DNA of 5,142 nt from Blastocatellia bacterium (GTDB taxonomy: Bacteria; Acidobacteriota; Blastocatellia; Pyrinomonadales; Pyrinomonadaceae), in assembly GCA_003175865.1 (NCBI GenBank), contig PSRF01000181.1:1-5142 (forward strand), read 5' to 3'. Below, one piece after another: positions 1 to 5,142 of the stretch. The notes below the pieces were generated by a model, which saw only the letters and a program-made list of their open reading frames with translations, was not told the DNA's origin and ran no database searches. Both the position numbers and the translations under genes were made by a program. Position 1 is the first letter of the stretch. Each line of letters starts with the position of its first letter.

Positions 1-88
1 CTGCCGTCAGCCATATAACGTGTTTTGCTGGACCACCGACATTTAGTCGAGCGATAACGCGGATGACACGAGTTTTAGGTTGAGACAC
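1..88 (-). CDS. GT4-type glycosyltransferase, N-terminal fragment (cut by the left edge)
   Basis: Only the first 29 codons are present; the gene continues beyond the left edge. From a GTG start at 88 the frame reads VSQPKTRVIRVIARLNVGGP, followed by AKHVIWLTA. The pattern of a hydrophobic strand, then ARLNVGGPA and a histidine, is the usual opening of retaining GT4 glycosyltransferases, where the glycine loop lies at the acceptor side of the first Rossmann fold. These enzymes transfer a sugar from a nucleotide or lipid-linked donor during polysaccharide assembly at the cytoplasmic face of the membrane. GTG is the only plausible start: the frame is closed by a TAA at 118-116 and holds no ATG. 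No Shine-Dalgarno sequence is obvious, so translation may be coupled to the RmlC-like gene that ends 31 bp upstream. The family call is confident; the donor and acceptor cannot be inferred from so short a piece. Confidence 0.78.
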   Translation of the reverse strand, partial: MSQPKTRVIRVIARLNVGGPAKHVIWLTA

Positions 89-119
89 TTGAACTATGGA
101 ATGGAGCTTAAGCTTTTAT

Positions 120-623
120 TCAACCCATGCGAAAGATCGTGTTCGGATCGTCCTCATGTCGGATTTCATCGACTGGCTGAGTCTTATGTTGGCCCATGTA
201 AAGTTGATCCGGACAGTTGATGACCATGCCACTTACGGTTCCAACATTCTGATAACCATGAACTATGCCCTTCGGAATCAACACAGACTTCGGGTTATCT
301 ATCCCCACGATAAGCGTGGACATAACTCCAAACGTCGAAGACTCACGACGAGTGTCCCACATTCGGAGTTTGAAATTCGACGGACCGAGAAAACAGAAGT
401 AATCGGCTTGATGAACATGTTCATGCGGCCCGCGAGTCACACCTGGTTCAGTCATAGAGAGATAAGCCATCTCCGGATAAAAGCTGCCGGAAATCTCATC
501 GCTGCGAAACAACTCCGACAACCAACCACGGGCATCTGAGAATCTCTTCAAGTCACGAACGACAACGCCTTCGATTTCTCCCTCCGTGAATGTCTTAGAC
601 ATTTGCGCTGATTTTGGCTCCAT
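120..623 (-). CDS. RmlC-like cupin, dTDP-4-dehydrorhamnose 3,5-epimerase family
   Basis: A 167-residue protein with the RmlC double-stranded beta-helix pattern. Visible motifs are DARGWLSELFR at about 30-40, RGPHEHVHQADYF at about 64-76, VLIPKGIVHGYQN at about 114-126, a tyrosine at 142 and HEDDP at about 156-160. RmlC epimerises C3 and C5 of dTDP-4-keto-6-deoxyglucose. Here the histidine of RGxH (about 67), the later tyrosine and the DP aspartate are kept. The lysine that canonical RmlC carries a few residues after RGLH is not evident, so the protein may be a 3-epimerase, act on another sugar, or be a related cupin. Length suits the shorter members of the family (canonical RmlC is about 180). 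The start at 623 is chosen because GGAG (634-631) lies 7 nt upstream. An alternative ATG at 602 gives 160 aa, fits family N-termini slightly better and overlaps the previous stop by 8 nt, but has no clear ribosome binding site. The pairing with an RmlA-like gene strongly supports a nucleotide-sugar role. Confidence 0.85.
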   Translation of the reverse strand: MEPKSAQMSKTFTEGEIEGVVVRDLKRFSDARGWLSELFRSDEISGSFYPEMAYLSMTEPGVTRGPHEHVHQADYFCFLGPSNFKLRMWDTRRESSTFGVMSTLIVGIDNPKSVLIPKGIVHGYQNVGTVSGMVINCPDQLYMGQHKTQPVDEIRHEDDPNTIFRMG

Positions 624-1356
624 CAAAAGACTCCAACTTGTCTGCAGTTTGGGCCACAAGATTTGACGCCCGCAACAAGCTTTCAAACGTTCCTGCGTCA
701 GACCACCAACCGTCCAGTTCTTCCCACGTCATTGCGCCGCGTTCAATATACGCGTTGTTAACATCACTGATCTCCAGTTCACCTCGCGCTGATGGCTTCA
801 ATGTCCGAATGATGTCGTAAACAGCAGCGTCGTACATATAAACTCCGACAACGGCATATTGTGATTTGGGTACTTTGGGTTTCTCTTCAATATGCACCAC
901 ACGATCGCCAACGAGTTCAGGAACTCCGAAACGACGCGGGTCAGAAACTTTTTTCAATAATATTTTCGCGCCGTGACGTTGTCTTTCATATGCATCAACA
1001 GCATTTCGAATGTTCTTCTCAAGAATGTTGTCACCAAGAATCACGCAAACCGGATCATCTGCGGCGAAGTGTTCCACCAACGATAATGCTTCAGCAATTC
1101 CACCTTCGCCTTCCTGGTACGTATAGTTAAGGTGGTTCAACCCAAAGGTTTTTCCATTTCCAAGCAAGCGCAAAAAATCGCCGGCCGAGTTTCCTCCGGT
1201 GACAATCATGATGTTGTGAATGCCTGCGTTAACCAGCGTCTGGATCGGATAGTAGATCATCGGCTGGTTGTAAACGGGGAAGAGGTGCTTATTTGTAACG
1301 GACGTTAACGCGCCCAAACGCGTACCCAGTCCTCCCGCCAAGACGACACCTTTCAA
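595..1356 (-). CDS. Sugar-1-phosphate nucleotidyltransferase, RmlA-like short form
   Basis: A 253-residue protein that covers the whole nucleotidyltransferase fold. It begins MKGVVLAGGLGTRLGALT, the nucleotide-binding loop, with Lys23 in NKHLFPVY and the PMIYYPIQTL helix. Later come QEGEGGIAEAL (81-91), VILGDN (105-110) with Asp109 as the expected metal ligand, HIEEKPKVPKSQYAVVGVY (155-173), RGELEISDVNNAYI (191-204) and WWSDAGT (217-223) with a second metal aspartate at 220. Family enzymes join a sugar 1-phosphate to dTTP (or another NTP), releasing pyrophosphate, as the first step to dTDP-sugars in the cytoplasm. Full RmlA is about 290 aa, so this is the short form that lacks the C-terminal extension with its allosteric site. 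The start is TTG, supported by GGGAGG 7 nt upstream and by the family N-terminus starting there. It overlaps the RmlC-like gene, as expected for a pair in one pathway. Glucose 1-phosphate and dTTP are the likely substrates but are not proven. Confidence 0.92.
   Translation of the reverse strand: MKGVVLAGGLGTRLGALTSVTNKHLFPVYNQPMIYYPIQTLVNAGIHNIMIVTGGNSAGDFLRLLGNGKTFGLNHLNYTYQEGEGGIAEALSLVEHFAADDPVCVILGDNILEKNIRNAVDAYERQRHGAKILLKKVSDPRRFGVPELVGDRVVHIEEKPKVPKSQYAVVGVYMYDAAVYDIIRTLKPSARGELEISDVNNAYIERGAMTWEELDGWWSDAGTFESLLRASNLVAQTADKLESFDGAKISANV
631..634 (-). promoter_or_regulatory. Ribosome binding site favouring the 623 start of the RmlC-like gene
   Basis: The minus strand reads TTGGAGTCTTTTG before the ATG at 623, so GGAG sits 7 nt from the start. 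It lies inside the 3' end of the RmlA-like gene. The competing ATG at 602 has only a distant GAG. Support is moderate because that start could be reached by coupling across the 8-nt overlap instead. Confidence 0.5.
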
Positions 1357-1363
1357 GTTTTTT

Positions 1364-1369
1364 CCTCCC
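1364..1369 (-). promoter_or_regulatory. Ribosome binding site deciding the TTG start of the RmlA-like gene
   Basis: On the minus strand this reads GGGAGG, followed by AAAAAAC and then TTG at 1356. It is a near-perfect Shine-Dalgarno sequence with 7 nt spacing. It lies in the 20 bp gap after the upstream small frame ends and makes TTG the real initiation codon. Confidence 0.8.
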
Positions 1370-1376
1370 GATGGCT

Positions 1377-1669
1377 TTATCGAAGTGCAAACACCTTTAG
1401 CGTATCGTCAAGTCGTGTGAAATTGAGAGCAGTGTTTGCGGCCCTCTTCAAAAGCTGACGACTCCGACTCTTCGTCAATGCGTCACTCAATCGATAGCCT
1501 TCCTGGACGCGATCCGCAGTCAACACACAAAACAACATCCAATTCATTCTTGATCCCGAGTGACCGTTTGTCTTTGCTAGCGCACGCGGCAACTGCGTAG
1601 CATTTTCTCAGTGCGAGTGTCCATTCCCAGGCTGTTCTGCAATTCCTCGATCTGATCAGGAGTTTGCAT
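1377..1669 (-). pseudogene. Small hypothetical gene, apparently frameshifted
   Basis: The gap between the amidotransferase and the RmlA-like gene holds two abutting pieces of minus-strand reading frame. The first starts at an ATG (1669) one base after the amidotransferase stop, runs 30 codons (begins MQTPDQIEELQNSLGMDTRT) and ends at a TAG at 1579-1577. The second frame is open from 1607 to a TAA at 1379-1377; its tail includes YRLSDALTKSRSRQLLKR, then LNFTRLDDTLKVFALR. Its composition and codons look coding. The pieces overlap by about 30 bases. One added base there would give a single 97-residue, mostly helical and charged protein, coupled to the gene upstream and ending 20 bp before the gene downstream. 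I recognise no domain and assign no function. It could be a real gene with an assembly error, a decayed remnant, or just the second piece (at most 71 aa from a TTG at 1592, or 56 aa from an ATG at 1547). Confidence 0.4.
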
Positions 1670-1670
1670 G

Positions 1671-3557
1671 TCAGTTGGCGCCGATGAAGCGATTGAACCA
1701 GAGTTCAAGCATCAGCAGGGTCCAGAGCTGATGTGAATAATCGCGCTCCGCATTACAGTGCTGGTCCAACAGTCGTTTTATTGTTGCTGGTTCAAAAAAG
1801 CCACGTCCAAGCGATTTTTCGGAGAGTAAGACCTCGCGCAAGAACGGCTGCATTTTGCCGCGTAACCAATGTCCGATTGGAACGCCAAAACCCATCTTGC
1901 GTCGATCGAGGTTTTCACTCGGCAACAACTGACGCAAGACTTTTTTCAGTAGGTATTTCGTGGTCAATCCGCGCAACTTGAACCGCTCTGGCAAGCTCGC
2001 CGCAAATTCAATTACGTGATGGTCCAGAAAAGGCGATCGGGCCTCAAGTGATACGGCCATAGTTGCAATATCGACTTTAACAAGCAAGTCATTCGGCAAA
2101 TAAGTCATCGTGTCTGCGAGCAACGACGCGTCAAGTACGCCGGCTCCATTCGCGTGCACGAACCAGGGTTCAAGCACACTCGCCGCTCTGGTCGTACCCA
2201 CCTCATGAAGAAAATCTTTAGAGTAGAGAGACGATTTTGCTTCACTATCGAAAACGGACACCCAACGCAGATAACGCTCGACTTTCGGTAATGCTGCAGC
2301 TTTCAGGAAGCGCTTGGCGTAACGAATCCGACCGCGATTAACTTCCGATGACGGCAATAATTCAACCGCTTCGCGAATCACTGAGTCGCGGAGAAATTTC
2401 GGCAAGCGGCGATAACGTTCAGCGAGAAGCATTGCGGCGTAACGTTCGTATCCAGCGAACGCCTCGTCTCCACCGTCTCCGTTAAGAGCAACCGTGACAT
2501 GTTTACGCGTCTCTCGCGCTACGTAGTAAGTCGGCACTGCCGAGGAATCAGCGTAAGGCTCGCCATAGTGTTCGACGAGAATAGGCAGCACTTCCATCGC
2601 ATCAGGCCGAACAATGAACTCATGATGATCGGCGCCCACATGTTCGGCGACGCGTTTCGCATGATTGAGCTCACTGAAGTCCTGTTCATCAAAGCCGATC
2701 GAAAACGTTTTGACTTTCTCGCTCGACTCTTGGCTCATCAGGGCGACAACAGCACTTGAATCAATGCCACCTGACAGGAACGCACCAAGCGGCACTTCCG
2801 ACATTAAACGCACACGCACCGCTTCACGGAGTAATTTTATTGCCTGTTCACCGGCTTCCTCTTCATTGATATCAAGTTTCTTGGAGAAATCGGGTTGCCA
2901 GTAACGCTCCGTCTTGATTTCGCCGTTGCGCCAGCGAAGCGTATGCCCAGGTTCGAGTTTTTTTATGGCCTTGTAAGCGGTCACAGGGGCCGGAACGCAC
3001 ATGAACGACAGGTAGTGATCGATCGCTTCAGTGTTTACTTCTCTACTTACGTCCGGGTGCAACAGCAGGGCAGTAAACTCAGAACCAAAGATCAACTGAC
3101 CATTCACATCGGCATACAGAAGAGGTTTCTTACCGATACGATCACGCGCGAGTAGTAACTCCTGAGTGCGCTCGTCCCAGATCGCAAAAGCGAACATACC
3201 ACGCAGGTGATTGGCACAATCAGACCCGTACCGATCGTAAGCGTGGATGATCGCCTCAGTGTCGCTGTTCGTGTAGAACTTGTGGCCGAGTTTTTCGAGT
3301 TTGTCGCGGAGCTCGAGGTAGTTGTAGATCTCGCCGTTAAAAACGATCCAGGCGGTGCGGTCCTGATTGTGAATGGGTTGCTGACCTCCAGCCAGATCGA
3401 TGATCGACAGTCGCCGCATTCCAAGTCCGACGGAATCGTTAAAGTAGAATCCGTCTTCATCCGGTCCACGGTGTCTGATGGCGTCGCACATCCGCGACAC
3501 CAGTGTTTGGTCAACAGTTTTCGAGTCGCTTCGAACGACCCCAACGATTCCACACAT
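1671..3557 (-). CDS. asnB: Asparagine synthase (glutamine-hydrolysing)-type amidotransferase of an exopolysaccharide locus
   Basis: A complete 628-residue two-domain enzyme. The N-terminal glutaminase domain starts MCGIVGVV, so Cys2 becomes the catalytic N-terminal nucleophile after Met removal. Its glutamine-binding elements follow: RHRGPDEDG (28-36), RRLSIIDL (48-55), FNGEIYN (73-79) and NSDTE (97-101). The synthetase domain carries the PP-loop LSGGIDSS (261-268) that binds ATP, then GEPYADSSAVPTYY (332-345) and LNGDGGDEAFAGYERY (358-373). Family enzymes use ammonia from glutamine to amidate an ATP-activated carboxylate, classically aspartate. The length of 628 and the ADSSAVPTYY segment resemble amidotransferases encoded in exopolysaccharide and exosortase-associated clusters rather than E. 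coli AsnB (554 aa), so the real acceptor may be a sugar acid or another polymer precursor. The ATG at 3557 is required for Cys2 and has GAGG 10 nt upstream. It appears to be the first gene of the operon. All key residues are present, so it should be active; the acceptor is uncertain. Confidence 0.95.
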   Translation of the reverse strand: MCGIVGVVRSDSKTVDQTLVSRMCDAIRHRGPDEDGFYFNDSVGLGMRRLSIIDLAGGQQPIHNQDRTAWIVFNGEIYNYLELRDKLEKLGHKFYTNSDTEAIIHAYDRYGSDCANHLRGMFAFAIWDERTQELLLARDRIGKKPLLYADVNGQLIFGSEFTALLLHPDVSREVNTEAIDHYLSFMCVPAPVTAYKAIKKLEPGHTLRWRNGEIKTERYWQPDFSKKLDINEEEAGEQAIKLLREAVRVRLMSEVPLGAFLSGGIDSSAVVALMSQESSEKVKTFSIGFDEQDFSELNHAKRVAEHVGADHHEFIVRPDAMEVLPILVEHYGEPYADSSAVPTYYVARETRKHVTVALNGDGGDEAFAGYERYAAMLLAERYRRLPKFLRDSVIREAVELLPSSEVNRGRIRYAKRFLKAAALPKVERYLRWVSVFDSEAKSSLYSKDFLHEVGTTRAASVLEPWFVHANGAGVLDASLLADTMTYLPNDLLVKVDIATMAVSLEARSPFLDHHVIEFAASLPERFKLRGLTTKYLLKKVLRQLLPSENLDRRKMGFGVPIGHWLRGKMQPFLREVLLSEKSLGRGFFEPATIKRLLDQHCNAERDYSHQLWTLLMLELWFNRFIGAN

Positions 3558-3590
3558 GTCAGGAAAACCTCGAAGAAAACGGGACGGCTA

Positions 3591-3619
3591 ATATTAACCA
3601 ACGAGTAGTTTGCTGTCCA
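3591..3619 (-). promoter_or_regulatory. Putative sigma70-type promoter of the minus-strand operon
   Basis: On the minus strand TGGACA (3619-3614, 5 of 6 to TTGACA) is followed by exactly 17 bp and TAATAT (3596-3591, 4 of 6 to TATAAT). The transcript would start near 3584, leaving a leader of about 27 nt that contains the GAGG ribosome binding site (3571-3568) of the amidotransferase gene. The geometry is good, but this is a by-eye match only. Confidence 0.45.
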
Positions 3620-3629
3620 AAAGGAGAGT

Positions 3630-3716
3630 AGAGAACCCGTGCAACCTGTAACAGTCGACCCAAAGAAACGCACGAGTTGAGTGATAACTGCCCGTCGCTA
3701 CCGCTCAGGGTTCTCT
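3630..3716. repeat. 9-bp inverted repeat with a 69-bp spacer
   Basis: AGAGAACCC at 3630-3638 is the exact reverse complement of GGGTTCTCT at 3708-3716. The arms flank most of the middle of the divergent region. They could be paired binding sites for a regulator or the base of a long stem. Chance occurrence is also possible. Confidence 0.4.
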
Positions 3717-3730
3717 TGAGTTGTTTTTAG

Positions 3731-3763
3731 AACAGAACTTCGCAGCTGAAAACGTATTCTGTT
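3731..3763. repeat. 7-bp inverted repeat AACAGAA-N19-TTCTGTT
   Basis: The two 7-bp arms are perfect and sit just upstream of the sulfate-activation gene, with arm centres 26 bp apart. A nested pair, AAAAC (3749-3753) and GTTTT (3761-3765), uses part of the same bases. An operator is possible; no family can be named. Confidence 0.3.
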
Positions 3764-3814
3764 TTGCGTATGGTAAGATTTCGCGCGTCGAAACTCTTCC
3801 ACTTCCCAGCAATT

Positions 3815-5142
3815 GTGTCAAATTCAACTTCTACTCAACTTCTATCTCCATGTGGTGGCCGACTGATCGATCTACTTATACCGTCTGACGAATTACCGGA
3901 CGCACTCGCCGATGCGAGTGAATTGCCTTCCATTCAGATTTCCGATCGATCTCTCTGCGACCTCGAACTGCTCGCAACTGGCGGTTTCAGTCCACTCGAT
4001 CGATTCATGACTGAATCTGATTACGGCGGCGTTCTTGAGGAAATGCGCCTGGCGAATGGTCATTTGTTTCCGATTCCTGTCGCGCTGCCGATTTCAAATG
4101 ATGATCACATTCGTCTCGGGCAACAAATTGGACTTCGAGATTCTAAAAACGAATTGGTTGCAGTTATGACAGTTGAAGAAGTTTACGTTTGGGACATCGC
4201 CGCTACCGCAACCAAGATATTTGGGACTAACGATCTTCGGCATCCTCTCATTGCCCAGATGCATCGCTGGGGAAAGAGAAATGTCTCAGGACCATTGCGC
4301 GTGCTTCGCTTACCAACGCACCACGACTTCCGCGAGTTGCGATTAACACCGGCGCAAACACGCACTCGTCTTGAGGCGATCGGAGCGGAAAATGTCGTGG
4401 CTTTTCAAACCAGAAATCCACTGCATCGCGCCCATGAAGAAATGACGAAGCGAGCAGCCAATTCAGTAGACGGTGTCTTGCTTTTACATCCAGTCGTCGG
4501 AATGACGAAGCCGGGTGATATCGATCATTTCACTCGCGTCCGTAGTTACAAAGTTCTCGCGGATCACTATTACGATCCAAACAGACTACTGCTCGCACTG
4601 CTTCCACTAGCGATGCGCCTCGCCGGTCCTCGTGAGGCTTTGTGGCACGCATTAATTCGCCGCAACTATGGCGCGAACTACATCATCGTTGGTCGCGATC
4701 ATGCAAGCCCCGGCAACGACTCCAACGGCAATCCTTTCTACTCGCCCTACGCTGCTCAAGACCTTGTCCAACACTTTGAAGACGAACTCGGTGTGAAGGC
4801 ACTGTCCTTCGGTGAGTTTGTTTACCTGCCTGACGAAGATCGTTATGAAGATGTTCGCAATGTCAATAGCGATCTAAAGATCACACAGATCTCGGGTACA
4901 AAAGCGCGCGAGTGGTACCGAGATGGCGGAGTTGAAATGCCCTCGTGGTTTGCTCGTCGCGAGGTAGCAGAGGTGATTGCCGAGACGCATCCGCCGCGAC
5001 ACAAACAAGGCTTTTGTGTGTGGTTTACCGGGCTTAGCGCGGCGGGTAAGTCAACAACGGCTGAGGTTCTTACTGTATTGCTGCAGGAGTTGGGTCGTCA
5101 GGTGACTCTGTTGGATGGCGACGTAGTTCGCAATCTCTTGTC
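3815..5142 (+). CDS. Bifunctional sulfate adenylyltransferase / adenylylsulfate kinase (cut by the right edge)
   Basis: The frame is open to the right edge, with 442 codons present from the chosen start. The N-terminal ATP sulfurylase domain shows PCGGRLIDLL near 12-21, the active-site motif QTRNPLHRAH (198-207), LLLHPVVGMTKPGDID (222-237), GRDHASPG (293-300) and ITQISGTKAREWYRDGG near 370-386. An APS kinase domain follows, with FTGLSAAGKST (404-414) as P-loop and LLDGDVVR (432-439) as the substrate-binding motif; the rest lies outside the window. The enzyme makes APS from sulfate and ATP, then phosphorylates it to PAPS in the cytoplasm. Fused proteins of this kind are usually about 570 aa, so roughly a quarter is missing. 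The GTG at 3815 is chosen because family N-termini lie close before the HGG-like motif. An ATG at 3770 would add 15 residues (VRFRASKLFHFPAI-like). Neither has a clear ribosome binding site. It is divergent from the polysaccharide operon, suggesting PAPS for sulfation, or plain sulfur assimilation. Confidence 0.93.
   Translation, partial: MSNSTSTQLLSPCGGRLIDLLIPSDELPDALADASELPSIQISDRSLCDLELLATGGFSPLDRFMTESDYGGVLEEMRLANGHLFPIPVALPISNDDHIRLGQQIGLRDSKNELVAVMTVEEVYVWDIAATATKIFGTNDLRHPLIAQMHRWGKRNVSGPLRVLRLPTHHDFRELRLTPAQTRTRLEAIGAENVVAFQTRNPLHRAHEEMTKRAANSVDGVLLLHPVVGMTKPGDIDHFTRVRSYKVLADHYYDPNRLLLALLPLAMRLAGPREALWHALIRRNYGANYIIVGRDHASPGNDSNGNPFYSPYAAQDLVQHFEDELGVKALSFGEFVYLPDEDRYEDVRNVNSDLKITQISGTKAREWYRDGGVEMPSWFARREVAEVIAETHPPRHKQGFCVWFTGLSAAGKSTTAEVLTVLLQELGRQVTLLDGDVVRNLL

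Larger units (their letters stand above)
3558..3814. other. Divergent intergenic region with two inverted repeats
   Basis: This stretch separates the two divergent transcription units and shows no convincing gene. It holds the putative operon promoter near its left end. It also holds a 9-bp perfect inverted repeat, AGAGAACCC (3630-3638) with GGGTTCTCT (3708-3716), and a 7-bp one, AACAGAA (3731-3737) with TTCTGTT (3757-3763). Neither has a T-tract typical of a terminator. I see no convincing plus-strand promoter for the sulfate-activation gene; the best weak match is CTGAAA (3746-3751), 17 bp, then TATGGT (3769-3774). No known riboswitch pattern is evident. The last 45 bases belong to the coding sequence if that gene starts at the ATG at 3770. 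Confidence 0.5.

Noticed and set aside
105..114. 10-bp palindrome AGCTTAAGCT between the RmlC-like and GT4 genes
   Set aside because: It is too short to form a stable hairpin and has no terminator T-tract; the operon seems to continue through it.
96..539. Plus-strand open frame of 147 codons
   Set aside because: It lies almost wholly opposite the RmlC-like gene, shows no recognisable motif, and its composition is that of an antisense shadow.
120..686. Longer form of the RmlC-like protein starting with TTG at 686
   Set aside because: The extra N-terminal residues come from deep overlap with the RmlA-like gene, do not resemble the family and lack a ribosome binding site.
861..1130. Plus-strand frames within the RmlA-like gene (614-820, 861-1130) and within the amidotransferase gene (1733-1981, 2499-2759, 2665-2904, 2895-3155)
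   Set aside because: All are antisense to well-supported genes and none shows a domain pattern.
3104..3673. Minus-strand open frame of 189 codons and plus-strand frame 3207-3608 of 133 codons
   Set aside because: Both overlap the glutaminase domain of the amidotransferase in other frames. The minus one is very rich in Ser, Thr and Arg, typical of an out-of-frame translation.
3558..3814. Possible SAM-type riboswitch before the sulfate-activation gene
   Set aside because: Such leaders occur on sulfur genes, but none of the conserved core patterns or a following terminator could be seen.
4183..4365. Minus-strand open frame of 60 codons
   Set aside because: It is antisense to the ATP sulfurylase domain, with no motif or ribosome binding site.

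Overview
The window looks like part of a bacterial surface or exopolysaccharide biosynthesis locus next to a sulfate-activation gene. Base composition is near 50% GC. The genes are tightly packed and at least two use non-ATG starts (TTG, GTG). The mix is an asparagine-synthase-type amidotransferase of the exopolysaccharide kind, a short RmlA-type nucleotidyltransferase, an RmlC-type cupin, a GT4 glycosyltransferase and a fused ATP sulfurylase/APS kinase. This would suit an environmental Gram-negative such as an acidobacterium, but the taxonomic guess is inference from style only; no marker gene is present.

Layout: from about 3620 down to 1, everything reads on the minus strand as one apparent operon. 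Its order is a putative promoter (3591-3619), an asparagine synthase/amidotransferase (3557-1671), a small possibly frameshifted gene (1669-1377), an RmlA-like sugar-1-phosphate nucleotidyltransferase (1356-595, TTG start with a strong ribosome binding site), an RmlC-like cupin overlapping its end (623-120), and the first 29 codons of a GT4 glycosyltransferase running off the left edge (88-1). Gaps are 31 bp or less and some genes overlap, so co-transcription and translational coupling are likely.

From about 3815 rightwards the plus strand carries a bifunctional sulfate adenylyltransferase/adenylylsulfate kinase. It is cut by the right edge just after the P-loop and DGD motif of its kinase domain. 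About 257 bp of divergent intergenic DNA (3558-3814) separates it from the operon and contains two inverted repeats.

Working together (inference): the RmlA-like and RmlC-like enzymes would make a modified nucleotide sugar, the GT4 enzyme would transfer a sugar to a growing glycan, and the amidotransferase would amidate a precursor or a uronic acid. The divergent gene would make PAPS, possibly for sulfating the same polymer. No sulfotransferase is visible in the window. I see no RNA gene, insertion sequence, CRISPR array or clear novel defence system. The least explained element is the small broken reading frame between the amidotransferase and the nucleotidyltransferase genes.
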